Positions 28,142 through 39,008 are shown, counted from the first letter of the stretch. The stretch is 64,000 nt of DNA from Mannheimia haemolytica (GCF_004342115.1 NZ_SMAC01000016.1:1-64000), one strand, 5' to 3'. Made by a program: numbers and translations. Notes: a model not told the origin generated them from the letters alone.

Positions 28142-31033
28142 ATGCTTACCACCCTAATTCCCTTATCCCAACTCAATTTACCGCCCAATTTGCAAAATTC
28201 TGAGCAAATTCAACCGCTTGTGACGGCGATTTCGCTTTCCAATTTCGTGCATCAAACCTTGCAAAAACAGCCGGATTTACTGGCAGAATGGCTTGCCAAG
28301 TTTCCTACGCCTGATGATTGCTGCAATTATACTGAGCGTTTAGCAAAAATATTAGCAAGAGTGGAAAATGAAGAAATGTTGGGGAGGGTTTTGCGGCAAT
28401 TTCGCCACCGTGAATTGGCTCGTCTGAGCTTTATTCAGTCAAATAAATTAGCGACGGTAGAATTGGTATTTCAGCATTTGTCGGATTTAGCCGAGAGCCT
28501 GATTCTAGCCGCTCGAGATTGGTTGTTTCAGCGTTGCTGTGCCGAATATGGCACGCCAAAGAACACTCTTGGCGAAACACAAGAACTGCTGATTTTAGGT
28601 ATGGGCAAATTGGGCGGACGAGAGCTTAATTTTTCTTCCGATATTGACCTGATTTTTACCTACCCCGATATTGGTGAAACCGAAGGTGGACGCAAACCGA
28701 TTGAAAACAGCAAATTTTTTACCCGAATGGGGCAGCGGTTAATTAAAGTATTAGATGAGATCACCGCTGATGGTTTCGTGTATCGTACCGATATGCGACT
28801 TCGCCCCTTTGGTGATAGCGGAGCCTTGGTGCTGAGTTTTACTGCAATGGAAGATTATTACCAAGAGCAAGGGCGTGATTGGGAACGTTATGCGATGATT
28901 AAAGCAAAAATTTTAGGCGAGGATAGCCAAAATTTAAATCATCGCTATTTAAAGCAAATGCTCCGCCCTTTTGTTTACCGCCGTTATCTGGATTTCAGTG
29001 CAATCCAATCGTTGCGTGAAATGAAAGAAAAAATCAGCCGTGAAGTGGTTCGCCGTAATTTAACCGATAATATTAAATTTGGTGCCGGTGGGATTCGGGA
29101 AGTGGAGTTTATCGCCCAAACTTTCCAAATGATCCGTGGCGGGCGAGATAAAATTTTACAAGAACGTAGCCTGTTAAAAGTGCTACCACGCTTGGCAGAA
29201 TTAAATTTATTAACCCAAACGCAGGTGGAAACGCTCCACAATGCCTATATTTTTTACCGTCAAATTGAAAATGTATTACAAGCGATTGACGATAAACAAA
29301 CTCAAACCCTACCCACTGATGAAGCCTCGCAAGCCCGCCTTGTATTTGCTTGCCAAAGCTATTATCAGCAAGATCTATATAGCGAAAAAACGCATTGGGT
29401 GGAGCATTCCTTTAACGATTGGCAACAATTTATGGCAGTATTGAGCCAATATCAACAAGCAGTACGCCAGATTTTTAATGAAATTATCGGTGAAGAGGAA
29501 ACACAAGCCAACTGCAATCCGGTTAATGAAAAATTAGCCGAATGGAAAGACATTTTGCACTATAACATTCGCCTTGAAGATTTATCCGCAGTGCTAAAAG
29601 GTTATCCAAAGGTTGCAGAAAATGATTATACGGAGATTTTCCGTCACTTTTCTACTACCTTTCAAGATTGGGTAAAACGCCCGATTGGGGTAAGAGGGCG
29701 AGAGGTGCTACGCAATTTAATGCCTAGAATTGCCGACAGCATTTTTAAAGGTGAAGATCATTTATTGTTATTGCCTCGCGTGTTGAATATTGTCGATAAA
29801 ATCACCACCCGAACTACCTATTTGGAATTAATGCTCGAAAAAGAGCAGATTCTGCCTCAACTTTTAGCATTGTGTAGTAAGTCGGTTATGATTGCGGAAC
29901 AGATAGCTCGATATCCAATGCTACTTGATGAGCTGATGAGCCATAGAGGCTTAACCGACGTGCAGGCTTTTGAAAAATATCAATCTGCCTTGCAGGATTA
30001 TTTAATCCGCATTCCTGAAGAAGATGAAGAAGCACTGATTGATGGCTTACGTCAGTTCAAACAAACCCAAATTTTACGCATCGCCGCTGCTGATATTTTA
30101 GGCGTGCTGCTGGTAATGAAGATCAGCGATCATCTTACTTACTTAGCAGAAGCGATTATTAATGCGGTGGTAAATATGGCGTGGAAGCAAGTCAGCCAAC
30201 GCTTTGGTGTGCCGGAACATTTAGAGGCTGATGAAAAAGGGTTTGCAGTTATTGGCTACGGCAAGCTAGGCGGGATTGAACTGGGCTATAATTCAGATCT
30301 CGACTTGGTTTTCTTGCATAATGCCCCAGAGGATAGCCAAACTGTTGGCGGTAAAAAAGAGATTTCAAGCCATCAATTTTACTTAAAATTGGCTCAAAAA
30401 ATTAACTCGATTTTTAACCTTAATACCAGTGCCGGCGTACTATATGAAGTGGATATGCGACTTCGCCCATCAGGCGAGGCTGGGCTTTTAGTCAGCACTT
30501 TCAATGCCTACGAGCATTATCAAAAAAATGAAGCGTGGACGTGGGAAAGCCAAGCCCTCGTGCGGACAAGATGTGTATTTGGGGCGGAAAACCTCAAACA
30601 AGCCTTTGAAAAAATCCGCCAAAGCACGCTTGCTCAGCCTCGTGCAAGCGGTCAATTACGCCAAGAAATTTGCGAAATGCGACAGAAAATGTACCAACAT
30701 TTAAGCTCGCATTCAGCCGAGCAATTTCATATTAAACAAGATCAAGGAGGTATTACCGATATTGAATTTATCGCCCAATATTTGGTATTAGCCCACAGCC
30801 ACCAACACCCGAAAATGGCAGTATGGTCGGATAATGTCCGAATTTTCGACAGCGCAGTAGAATGCGGTATTTTAAGTTCCGAACAAAGCGAACAGCTACA
30901 ACATTGCTACACCGCACTGCGTAACAAAATCCACCACCTAAACTTATTACGCAAAGACAGCGTGGTGGACGCAAGTGAATTTACCACCGAGCGAGCATTT
31001 GTGCGGGAAATGTGGCAGAGGTTATTAGCATAA
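28142..31033 (+). CDS. glnE: Glutamine synthetase adenylyltransferase/deadenylase GlnE
   Basis: 963 residues from the ATG at 28142; a TTG at 28094 lies directly after the MITE-like element and is unlikely. Two nucleotidyltransferase domains: GMGKLGGRELNFSSDIDLIF near residue 165 (deadenylating) and GYGKLGGIELGYNSDLDLVF near residue 705 (adenylating). GlnE switches glutamine synthetase activity with nitrogen status, together with PII. The ribosome site is poor, so the start remains uncertain. Confidence 0.94.
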   Translation: MLTTLIPLSQLNLPPNLQNSEQIQPLVTAISLSNFVHQTLQKQPDLLAEWLAKFPTPDDCCNYTERLAKILARVENEEMLGRVLRQFRHRELARLSFIQSNKLATVELVFQHLSDLAESLILAARDWLFQRCCAEYGTPKNTLGETQELLILGMGKLGGRELNFSSDIDLIFTYPDIGETEGGRKPIENSKFFTRMGQRLIKVLDEITADGFVYRTDMRLRPFGDSGALVLSFTAMEDYYQEQGRDWERYAMIKAKILGEDSQNLNHRYLKQMLRPFVYRRYLDFSAIQSLREMKEKISREVVRRNLTDNIKFGAGGIREVEFIAQTFQMIRGGRDKILQERSLLKVLPRLAELNLLTQTQVETLHNAYIFYRQIENVLQAIDDKQTQTLPTDEASQARLVFACQSYYQQDLYSEKTHWVEHSFNDWQQFMAVLSQYQQAVRQIFNEIIGEEETQANCNPVNEKLAEWKDILHYNIRLEDLSAVLKGYPKVAENDYTEIFRHFSTTFQDWVKRPIGVRGREVLRNLMPRIADSIFKGEDHLLLLPRVLNIVDKITTRTTYLELMLEKEQILPQLLALCSKSVMIAEQIARYPMLLDELMSHRGLTDVQAFEKYQSALQDYLIRIPEEDEEALIDGLRQFKQTQILRIAAADILGVLLVMKISDHLTYLAEAIINAVVNMAWKQVSQRFGVPEHLEADEKGFAVIGYGKLGGIELGYNSDLDLVFLHNAPEDSQTVGGKKEISSHQFYLKLAQKINSIFNLNTSAGVLYEVDMRLRPSGEAGLLVSTFNAYEHYQKNEAWTWESQALVRTRCVFGAENLKQAFEKIRQSTLAQPRASGQLRQEICEMRQKMYQHLSSHSAEQFHIKQDQGGITDIEFIAQYLVLAHSHQHPKMAVWSDNVRIFDSAVECGILSSEQSEQLQHCYTALRNKIHHLNLLRKDSVVDASEFTTERAFVREMWQRLLA

Positions 31034-31066
31034 ATTTAGGGCGTACATTGCACGCCCTAATATAGA

Positions 31067-34000
31067 TTACGCCGTTTCGGTGATAGCGAACTCTCCGGCG
31101 ATCTCTTCCGCTTGTTGCAACACAAACTCAATCGCTTCCGCCTGTAAATCGGGCGGGTATTTATAGGTACGCAGAGCAATGCGGATTAAGGTTCGCATTT
31201 TGGCACGAACCGAGTCTTTATATTGCCAATCTACGGTGACCGATTTGCGTAATTTATCGGTAATGTCTTTGGCAAGTTTCATCAATACCTCATCGCCCAT
31301 TTCCCGCACCGCACTTTCATTACGTGCCAAAGCATCATAAAACGCCATTTCCGCAGGGCTTAGTCCCAACGCTTCCCCTCGTTTTTGGCGGGCTTCAAAC
31401 TCTTTGGCGAGGGCGATCAGCTCTTCTAAAATTTCCAATACGCTTAAATTGTGGTTGTGGTATTGGTTCATCGCCTCTTTGAGTTTCTGTTCAAATGCTT
31501 TTTTTGTGGCAAGATTGGCACCGCTTTGCTCTCGCAGTTGTGAGGCAAGATAACGCTCCATTGCTGATAGCCACAAATCTTTGGTTGGGCTGTTTTTTAC
31601 TGTTTCCAAAAACTCATCAGAAAGCAGGTTGATGTTTGGGCGGTCTTTTTTCAGCAAATCAAATAAATCCACCACACCATCCGACTGTACCGCACGATTC
31701 ATCAAGGCGGTAAGCTGCAACAAGCGGTCATTTTCGCTCGAAGAATTGCGAGGAGCGGTGCTGTTTTTGATAATGGTGGCACGCACTGCATCATAAAACG
31801 CCAGTTCCTGTTTATAGGGTTCAACTGCTTTTAATGCCCCACACAAAGCATAACCTTTTTTCGCCAAGCGTACCGATTGCAAAAAGGCGTTTTTGCGTGG
31901 GGTTTTGTCTTTGGCAGTGTTATCAGGTGGCTGAATGCGGTCTAGGGCAAGAATATGGTTGGCTGATGTCAAAATCGCATTGAGCAGTTTAGGCGGTTCG
32001 CTGATTTGCAACATTTTGGCAATATCAACCGCTTGTCCGTCAATCGGTGTGGCAAATTGCCCACGAATGACCGTGATATGTTCCACCATTTTTTCCAGCA
32101 CCGCTGAAATGTCCCGCACCGGCTTTTCTTTGCCGCCTGCGTTGGTGTACTGCTTCATCGCTTTTTCCAGCTCATCGGTCAAGCCCACATAATCCACAAT
32201 CAAGCCGCCATTTTCACGGCTTTTGTTGCGAAATACCCGATTTACCCGAGCGATTGCCTGCATCAGGTTGTGTCCGCTCATTGGTTTATCAATGTACATT
32301 GTGTTACAGCAGGGCGCATCAAAGCCTGTCAGCCACATATCCCGCACAATCACGATGTTGAGCGGATCGTCTGGGTCTTTAAAGCGTTTTTCTAAGGTTT
32401 TCTTATCCTGATTGTGTTTTTGCCACTCGGCAGGGTCGCTGGCATTACTTGTCATCACAATTTTAATGCTGCCTTGAAGCACATCGTTTGAGTGCCATTC
32501 TGGACGAAGTGCGGTGATTTTTTCGTACAATTTCACGCAAATGGCACGGCTCATCACCACAACCATCGCCTTGCCGTCTTGCTGTTTGGTACGCTCATCG
32601 TAATGGGCAATAATATCTTCCGCCATTTTTTGCAAACGGCTATCCACGCTGTGCAGTTTTTCACGCAGGCGGAAGTTATAGCTGTTTTCATCGTCATCAA
32701 TCAGTTGTTGTGCCTCTTCCATCACTTTGGTAAACTCGCCACTTTCGCCTAAGCTGATTTGGCGTGGCTCATAAATAATCGGCACGGTTGCCCCATCTTC
32801 CACCGCATCTTCAAAATCATAAATCGAGACATATTTACCGAAGACTTCTTGGGTGTCTTTGTCATCAAGTTCAATCGGCGTGCCTGTAAAACCAATAAAA
32901 GAAGCATTCGGCAATGCACTGCGTAAATGCTTGGCGTAACCCTCACGATACTCGCCTTTGTGGTTGATTTTTTGGCTAAAACCATATTGCGAACGGTGTG
33001 CTTCATCGGTAATCACAATGATGTTTTCCCGCTCGTTTAACACTGGGTGGGCAAGCTCGCCCTCCATTAAGCCAAATTTTTGAATGGTGGTAAAAATTAC
33101 ACCGCCTGCTGAACGACTGGCAAGGGCAGAGCGGAGTTCGTCTCGCCCATCGGCTTGGATAGGCGTTTGTTTGAGCAATGCCTCACCACCGCAAAAAGTG
33201 GCGTAAAGCTGACCGTCTAAATCGTTGCGTTCGGTGACTAACACCAAAGTTGGATTTTTCAGGCAGCCTTGGCTTAATACTTTACCTGCATAAAACAGCA
33301 TCGAAAGCGATTTGCCCGAGCCTTGCGTATGCCAAAACACACCGATTTTGCGGTTGCCTGTGGTGGCAAGCAAGGTGCAATCCACCGCTTCATTCACGCC
33401 ATAAAACTGATGATACGCCCCGATTTTCTTAATCAAACGGTTTTTGCCGTCCCGTTCAAACACCACAAAATTCTGCACATAATCCAGTAGATTTTTGGGG
33501 TTCATCACGCCTTGCAGTAGGGCGGTGAGTTCATCTTCAAACACAATGCGTTTGTTCTGATTTTTTTCATCAACCACACGCCAAGGGGTAAAACGGTCGA
33601 AATCGGCGGTCAGCGAACCGATACGGGCGACAATGCTGTCTGAAATCACGAGTGCCTGATTAAACACAAACAAATCAGAAATTTCATCTTTATAGGTTTG
33701 CAGTTGGGCAAACGCCTTGCCGATGTCGGCATTTTCTTTGAGCGGATTTTTCAGCTCAAATACCACCAGCGACAAGCCATTGACAAAGCCAATCAAATCA
33801 GGAATGCGTTTGCCTTTTTTACCGCCAATATCCAGCTGATTGACAATGCGAAAATCGTTATTTTCTGGACGCTGAAAATCAATCAGCTGCACCACATCAG
33901 ACACCTGCTCACCGTCCAACTGATAAGTGATTTTGACCCCATTTCTTAGCCAATCATAAGCCTGACGATTACGCTCCGCCAAATCACTACTTTCCGCACG

Positions 34001-34225
34001 GCACACCTGTGCCACCACATTTTCCACCTCACAAGCGGGCAAATTCGGGTTGAATTTTGCAATCGCTTCGGCAAGCAGCGGCTTTAATACCACCTCAGTG
34101 GCTCGCTCCCGCCATTCGTGTTCTAAACCTGCCAAAATCGTTTTGCCGTAGGTGTAGTCCCAGCCCAAGCCTTGCAAAGTCGCAATGGCGGATTGTTCAA
34201 TGGTGTTTTCGTTGATGCCTAGCAT
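31067..34225 (-). CDS. hsdR: Type I restriction enzyme HsdR subunit
   Basis: 1052 residues. An N-terminal PD-(D/E)XK nuclease is visible as PDLIGFVNGLSLVVFELKNP near residue 140. Then come helicase motifs: Walker A HTQGSGKSLSM near 290, VITDEAHRSQYG near 400, GFTGTP, and AIARVNRVFR. HsdR translocates DNA and cuts when the target is unmethylated. It is the last gene of the minus-strand hsdM-hsdS-FRG-hsdR operon, 25 bases after the end of the FRG gene. Uptake words within it (near 31722 and 32031) suggest long residence or exchange within the family. Confidence 0.95.
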   Translation of the reverse strand: MLGINENTIEQSAIATLQGLGWDYTYGKTILAGLEHEWRERATEVVLKPLLAEAIAKFNPNLPACEVENVVAQVCRAESSDLAERNRQAYDWLRNGVKITYQLDGEQVSDVVQLIDFQRPENNDFRIVNQLDIGGKKGKRIPDLIGFVNGLSLVVFELKNPLKENADIGKAFAQLQTYKDEISDLFVFNQALVISDSIVARIGSLTADFDRFTPWRVVDEKNQNKRIVFEDELTALLQGVMNPKNLLDYVQNFVVFERDGKNRLIKKIGAYHQFYGVNEAVDCTLLATTGNRKIGVFWHTQGSGKSLSMLFYAGKVLSQGCLKNPTLVLVTERNDLDGQLYATFCGGEALLKQTPIQADGRDELRSALASRSAGGVIFTTIQKFGLMEGELAHPVLNERENIIVITDEAHRSQYGFSQKINHKGEYREGYAKHLRSALPNASFIGFTGTPIELDDKDTQEVFGKYVSIYDFEDAVEDGATVPIIYEPRQISLGESGEFTKVMEEAQQLIDDDENSYNFRLREKLHSVDSRLQKMAEDIIAHYDERTKQQDGKAMVVVMSRAICVKLYEKITALRPEWHSNDVLQGSIKIVMTSNASDPAEWQKHNQDKKTLEKRFKDPDDPLNIVIVRDMWLTGFDAPCCNTMYIDKPMSGHNLMQAIARVNRVFRNKSRENGGLIVDYVGLTDELEKAMKQYTNAGGKEKPVRDISAVLEKMVEHITVIRGQFATPIDGQAVDIAKMLQISEPPKLLNAILTSANHILALDRIQPPDNTAKDKTPRKNAFLQSVRLAKKGYALCGALKAVEPYKQELAFYDAVRATIIKNSTAPRNSSSENDRLLQLTALMNRAVQSDGVVDLFDLLKKDRPNINLLSDEFLETVKNSPTKDLWLSAMERYLASQLREQSGANLATKKAFEQKLKEAMNQYHNHNLSVLEILEELIALAKEFEARQKRGEALGLSPAEMAFYDALARNESAVREMGDEVLMKLAKDITDKLRKSVTVDWQYKDSVRAKMRTLIRIALRTYKYPPDLQAEAIEFVLQQAEEIAGEFAITETA

Positions 34226-34250
34226 TGTGGGTTCTCCGTGAAAATAATGT

Positions 34251-35453
34251 TTATGGCTGAAAATCTAATGTGAATAATTTATCTAACATATTTTCTATTT
34301 GTTCTTTATTCATGTTGGTTTGAGATAGGATTCTACGCCATGCAATTTTGATTTTTGCTTTAATTTCATCTCGTGTTTGCCAGTCAGTTACCATATTGGT
34401 TTTTAGAATATTGAGTAACTTATTGGCTATTTGTTCTAGGTCTGCATCAGGAAGAGCTAGATAAGGTATTAATAATTCCTTAATATTATTAATAGAGCTA
34501 TTGTTTGTAAGAGTAGGGATACTACCTTCGTTATTTGCAAGAGTTGGAGACTCCCAATGATTTGGCGTTGAACTATCAATAATTTTTTGGTTTTTGTTAT
34601 ATGGCTGAAATTCAGAAAGTAGATTGCAATAGTCAGCAGCCCCCATTAAATCAGGAAATAAATTGGCGTGATGAATATTCATTTGTCGCAAAGACAAAAT
34701 GCAATCACTTTGAATGTCTGGTGTGTTTAAAATATAAATTTTTCAGAGATATTTTGCTATTTCTTGTTCGAATGACTCATCAGAGAGAAATTCACTTTCG
34801 TTCTGCTCCGCAATAGAATCTACAATTAAAGATTCTATCGATTTTCCTGCTTCTGCTTTAATAAATAAACCTGCTTGATTGACCAATCTCCCATACATAT
34901 CCACTTTGGGATCAACAAAGGTAACAAAGTTAGAAAGTAACTTCTTATTTGCAATATAAACAACTCGGTATTCATTTGGCTTTTCAGCTTTAACATCTTT
35001 GCGTGAAAAAGCAAAAAATAATGAGACATAAGGAGAATATGTCCAATCCAATAAAGGTGTATTCAATCCATAATGTTGCCCAATTGCCCAAATTTCATCA
35101 TCATCTTCATTAAGCAATAAAGTATAATCTTTAATCCGACCTCGAATGGCTTTTTTAAAGTTATTAAGCTGATTTTCCATCAATTCTTTAGTAAACAAGC
35201 CATTATCACTATTTCTGGCAATATTGGGCATTAGTCCCCAATCATATCGGCGTTGCCCTCTAAAAATGAGTTCAGAAATATTTTCTTGGAAAAAATTTGT
35301 AGAAAGTAAATCAATAAACTTTTTCCAGCCATTTACTCTTAATAAAGGGACACGACTATTTATCTCATCGTTTTTAGAGACAAAAATAGGTTCGCCACTT
35401 TGCCATTCTTTGATTTCATCAAAGTAACTAGAAGATAATTCTTCGTTATTCAT
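34251..35453 (-). pseudogene. FRG-domain protein gene interrupted by in-frame TGA
   Basis: 400 codons from the ATG at 35453, which has GGAGAG upstream and overlaps the hsdS stop. The FRG domain is clear: LIFRGQRRYDWGLMPNIAR near residue 60 and YGLNTPLLDWTYSPYVSLFF near 125. At 34743-34745 an in-frame TGA follows EIAKYL. The same frame then continues KIYILNTPDIQSDC...QMNIHHANLFPDLMGAADYC, the usual C-terminal end of FRG proteins, plus about 120 further residues. A C-to-T change in CGA would explain it. FRG genes are found near defence systems; the molecular role is unknown. Confidence 0.8.
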
Positions 35454-36810
35454 TGAATAACTCTCCATTTAATAATTTAGGTAGTAACTCATCTCTTATC
35501 TTGGTTAAGTTATTATTTTGAATAATATTTTCTTTTATCTTATTAAAAATACCTTCAATATATTCATTAAAGTGATTAATAACTAGATCTGATGGTTCTA
35601 AAATTTCCATCTCTTTTATCATTTTTGAATTGACTGCCGTTGCGATTGATGATGTACTTCCTAGATTATTAAAATCAAAATTTTTTAAGTAGCAGTATAA
35701 AAACTCTGAGCTTAGATTTGATGAGCTAGGAATTTTAAAATGAGCAATAGCTTCGTTAGTAGTTGTTTCTTTTGTCGTAATTGAAACTCTACCAACGGTT
35801 AATTTAAAACTCAAAATTACAGTATTTTCAGGAATTCTTTTAATATTAAATTTATCTACGGCTTCAACTTTGAGGTATTCGCTACTTTCCGTAATAAACA
35901 ATCCCTGATTTCCCATATCTTTAATAGAAATCCATTCTGTATCATTTGCATTATCAGAAAACCATTCACTCTCTTTTCTTGGTGGGGTTTTCCCAATGCC
36001 AACATCAAATAAATTGTCTGCTTGATTGAATTTCCAGCCAATAGGTAACCCTTCATCTCCAAACTCACTTGGGAAGGCATCGGCGATTTCCCAAAGCTCT
36101 TGGTATTCGGTTTGGCTTAGGTCTTCAATCGCTTTGCCTGAAAAGACCGCCATTGCTGATAAATTGGCTTCATCGCTGGTTTTGCCGTCCAAAATCGCTT
36201 GGGCTTTGGCTCGTACAGGGTCAAAATCCACAAACCAACTTTTAAAAATCGCCTGAGCAATGGCTTCTAAGGTTTGGTTGGTTTGGGTGTTGAGTTGGAT
36301 TTTTTCTTCCAATATCATTAAATATTGAGCAATTAGTTTTTGGGTTTGCAAGTCTGGCTTCTCAAACTCGAAATCTAGTATTTTGCTAGGGGAAGTATGA
36401 TGAACAGTTGCACCAGTAGCTGTACTTAATATTTGATGTCTGTATTCTTTCGTACGCATCAAAAAATACAAATACTCTTTATCTAGTTCGTTATCTAAAA
36501 ATTCAACCAAGCCTATCCTTTGGTTATGCAACATTTTTTTGCCTGAAATATTTGGCACTAATGCTGGGTATCCCAATGTATCGGCTTGCTTGCTTAAATC
36601 CGTCATTGTTACAATTAAATCATTTGGCTGTAAAATGTATTTTTCAGGTATTTCTCCTGTATAATATTTGAACTTATCTGATTTAAAACCGCCACCAATA
36701 GAAAAATTAACTGGCGTAATCAAACAGTTGGCATTTTCTTCTGTTGTGATGAATTCACCTTTAAATGCAAATCCGTGTTTAATGGAAATAAAATCGGATA
36801 GTTTACTCAT
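35446..36810 (-). CDS. hsdS: Type I restriction-modification specificity subunit HsdS
   Basis: 454 residues with two target-recognition domains, each followed by a helical spacer. The first half ends with EKIQLNTQTNQTLEAIAQAIFKSWFVDFDPV, a common HsdS central block. The second TRD runs from about residue 260 to 420 and ends with a helix and PKLLNGELFNE. HsdS reads the bipartite target and positions HsdM and HsdR. It starts one base after the hsdM stop and overlaps the FRG gene. It appears intact. Confidence 0.93.
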   Translation of the reverse strand: MSKLSDFISIKHGFAFKGEFITTEENANCLITPVNFSIGGGFKSDKFKYYTGEIPEKYILQPNDLIVTMTDLSKQADTLGYPALVPNISGKKMLHNQRIGLVEFLDNELDKEYLYFLMRTKEYRHQILSTATGATVHHTSPSKILDFEFEKPDLQTQKLIAQYLMILEEKIQLNTQTNQTLEAIAQAIFKSWFVDFDPVRAKAQAILDGKTSDEANLSAMAVFSGKAIEDLSQTEYQELWEIADAFPSEFGDEGLPIGWKFNQADNLFDVGIGKTPPRKESEWFSDNANDTEWISIKDMGNQGLFITESSEYLKVEAVDKFNIKRIPENTVILSFKLTVGRVSITTKETTTNEAIAHFKIPSSSNLSSEFLYCYLKNFDFNNLGSTSSIATAVNSKMIKEMEILEPSDLVINHFNEYIEGIFNKIKENIIQNNNLTKIRDELLPKLLNGELFNE

Positions 36811-36811
36811 C

Positions 36812-38470
36812 TTAAAACCCCAACCCTTTTAAATTTGCCACAATCTTTTCTTCCAATGCTCGCCCTTGTCTAAATTGTTCATTTAAAAGTGCGGTTAGTT
36901 CTTGCATTTTTTGAGCAAACGGTACGCCGTCATCTTCTTCGACTGCCGCTCCTACATATCGCCCAGCCGTTAGCACAAAGTCATTTTTGGCGATTTCGTC
37001 CAGCGTGGCACAATAACAAAACGCAGGGATATTTTCGTAGCCGTCCTGTTTTTGCCAGTTGTGGTAGGTGTCGCTGATTTTGGCAATGTCATCAGCGGTA
37101 AAATCACGCAAGACACGGTCTTTCATATAGCCGATTTGGGTAGCGTTGATAAACAGCACCTCTTTTTTTCTGGCTTTGGCTTTATTGATAATCCAAATGC
37201 AGGCAGGGATTTGGGTGTTGGTGAATAGCTGATTGGGCAGGGCAATCATCGCTTCGACAAGGTCGGCTTGCACGATGTTTTTGCGAATGTCGCCTTCGCC
37301 TGAGGTTTGGCTACTCATTGAGCCGTTGGCGAGCAGGAGTGCCATTTTGCCTTTGGGGGAGAGGTGGTAAATCATATGTTGCAGCCACGCAAAGTTGGCG
37401 TTGCCTTGCGGCGGTGTGCCGTATGCCCAGCGTGGGTCGTTTGCTAGGCTTTCACTCCACCACGCTTTTTGGTTAAAGGGGGGATTTGCCATCACAACAT
37501 CCATTTTTTTGTCGATGTGCAAAGGGTTTAGTAGGGTATCTTCGGGCTTGTCGCCAAAGTCAAAGGGAATGCCACGAATCGCCATATTCATCACCGCCAG
37601 TTTGCGGGTGTTGGGGTTGGATTCTTGCCCATAAACCGAAATGGCGTTGCGGTTGCCTTGATGTGCCTGAATAAAGCGGTCAGCCTGCACAAAAAATCCG
37701 CCGCTGCCCATTGCAGGGTCATAAATCCGCCCTGAATAGGGTTTGAGCATTTCAACAATCAGGGTAACAATGGATTTGGGCGTGAAGTATTGACCGCCTT
37801 TTTTGCCTTCAGCTAGGGCAAATTGTCCAAGAAAGTATTCATAGACGTGCCCTAAAATGTCTTTGGCTTGCAGATGCACAGGTTCGCCATTGTGCATAGG
37901 CTGGGTGAAATTGGTGCGTGAGAACAGGTCAATTAAGCCTGTGAGCATTTCATCAGGCACGCCAAAGCCGGCAATGCGTTGGAGTACGCCTTTGAGTTTG
38001 GGGTTTTCCCGTTCGATGGCTTCAAAGGCATCATCAATCAAGCGGCTGACACCTTTAAATTTGTCTCCCCAAGGCAATTCATCGCCAAGATTGAGTTTGC
38101 TTAATGATTTGATGTTGTCCCAGCGGGCTTGCTCCGGCACCCAAAAGATGTTTTCGGCAGCGTAGTAATCTCTCTGTTCCAACTCTTCGGCAAGAATTTG
38201 GCTAAATTCTTGTTCGTCAAATAGTGCAGGGTCAAGATAGAGTTCGCTTTCGGGGGTGGTAAGCTGGGTTTTTAGCTTGGCTTGGAAATCGGTAAAGCTG
38301 TCGGAGATGTATTTTAGGAAGATAAAGCCAAGAACGATGTGTTTGTAGTTGGCGGCATCGAGGTTTTTACGCAGCTTGTCGGCGGCTGTCCAGAGGGTTT
38401 GGTCGAGATCGTTTAAAAAGGCTTGACTGACCGTATTGTCAAGAGCAGGTCGTGCAGTGTTATTTGGCAT
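36812..38470 (-). CDS. hsdM: Type I restriction-modification DNA methyltransferase HsdM
   Basis: 552 residues from the ATG at 38470 with AAGGAACC upstream; an eight-codon longer frame is less likely. An N-terminal helical domain (KLRKNLDAANYKHIVLGFIF) precedes the N6-adenine methyltransferase domain. The AdoMet motif is DPAMGSGGFF and the catalytic motif is NPPF (VVMANPPFNQKAWW). HsdM protects host DNA. First gene of the hsd operon; yacL diverges upstream. Confidence 0.96.
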   Translation of the reverse strand: MPNNTARPALDNTVSQAFLNDLDQTLWTAADKLRKNLDAANYKHIVLGFIFLKYISDSFTDFQAKLKTQLTTPESELYLDPALFDEQEFSQILAEELEQRDYYAAENIFWVPEQARWDNIKSLSKLNLGDELPWGDKFKGVSRLIDDAFEAIERENPKLKGVLQRIAGFGVPDEMLTGLIDLFSRTNFTQPMHNGEPVHLQAKDILGHVYEYFLGQFALAEGKKGGQYFTPKSIVTLIVEMLKPYSGRIYDPAMGSGGFFVQADRFIQAHQGNRNAISVYGQESNPNTRKLAVMNMAIRGIPFDFGDKPEDTLLNPLHIDKKMDVVMANPPFNQKAWWSESLANDPRWAYGTPPQGNANFAWLQHMIYHLSPKGKMALLLANGSMSSQTSGEGDIRKNIVQADLVEAMIALPNQLFTNTQIPACIWIINKAKARKKEVLFINATQIGYMKDRVLRDFTADDIAKISDTYHNWQKQDGYENIPAFCYCATLDEIAKNDFVLTAGRYVGAAVEEDDGVPFAQKMQELTALLNEQFRQGRALEEKIVANLKGLGF

Positions 38471-38598
38471 AGTGGTTCCTTTTGGATGTATCAATACTAA
38501 AATGACCTGTATTTTAGCAGATTTACGGATAATCGAGGAACTGATAACATTTAAAAATTAGCGTTTTGCAAAATTTTCCAAAAAAAGACCGCTTGTTA

Positions 38599-38611
38599 GG
38601 CTATAATAGCC
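38599..38611 (+). promoter_or_regulatory. yacL -10 region inside a palindrome
   Basis: GGCTATAATAGCC is a perfect 13-base palindrome that contains a consensus TATAAT (38602-38607) 24 bases before the yacL start. No good -35 box is seen. An uptake word (GACCGCTTGTTAG) lies immediately upstream. Confidence 0.45.
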
Positions 38612-38630
38612 GTAATAGAGGAGAAGGTGT

Positions 38631-39008
38631 ATGGAATATCAATTTACCCATAGTATTCACGGGGTGGTGGCAAAATGTTCAATGGATCACGAAGCATTTG
38701 CCCGCTGGTTGAATACGGAAATTACGGGCAATCCGAAAGAGCTAGAAGCTATTTTTGTTGAAATTGAAAAATGTAGAGTCGCTTTTCCTAATCATTATGA
38801 ATGTATATTTGAAGGTCGTGAGTACAGCCTCTATTTTGATTATGATGAGGTGATGGTAAAAGCGAATAATTTAGATACCGCTTTTGACGAGAATGAAATG
38901 GAAGATGGCTTTCAATTTTATAATGAGGAAAGCATTGCTTTTTGTGGCTTAGATGATTTTGAAAAACTGTTAAAAGCCTACCAGTACTTTGTGCAAACTT
39001 ATCATTGA
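38631..39008 (+). CDS. yacL: UPF0231 protein YacL
   Basis: 125 residues. The opening [25 protein letters not shown] and the C-terminal [22 protein letters not shown] match the YacL/UPF0231 family (E. coli: YYDEESLSLCGVEDF). Acidic, soluble, no signal peptide; function unknown. GAGGAGAAGG is the ribosome site. The gene stands alone between hsdM (divergent) and yihI. Confidence 0.85.
   Translation: MEYQFTHSIHGVVAKCSMDHEAFARWLNTEITGNPKELEAIFVEIEKCRVAFPNHYECIFEGREYSLYFDYDEVMVKANNLDTAFDENEMEDGFQFYNEESIAFCGLDDFEKLLKAYQYFVQTYH

Noticed and set aside
34251-34697. Separate 148-codon gene upstream of hsdR
   Set aside because: It starts only at a TTG and is in the same frame as the FRG gene; its first 30 residues are the normal FRG C-terminal end, so it is the tail of an interrupted gene.
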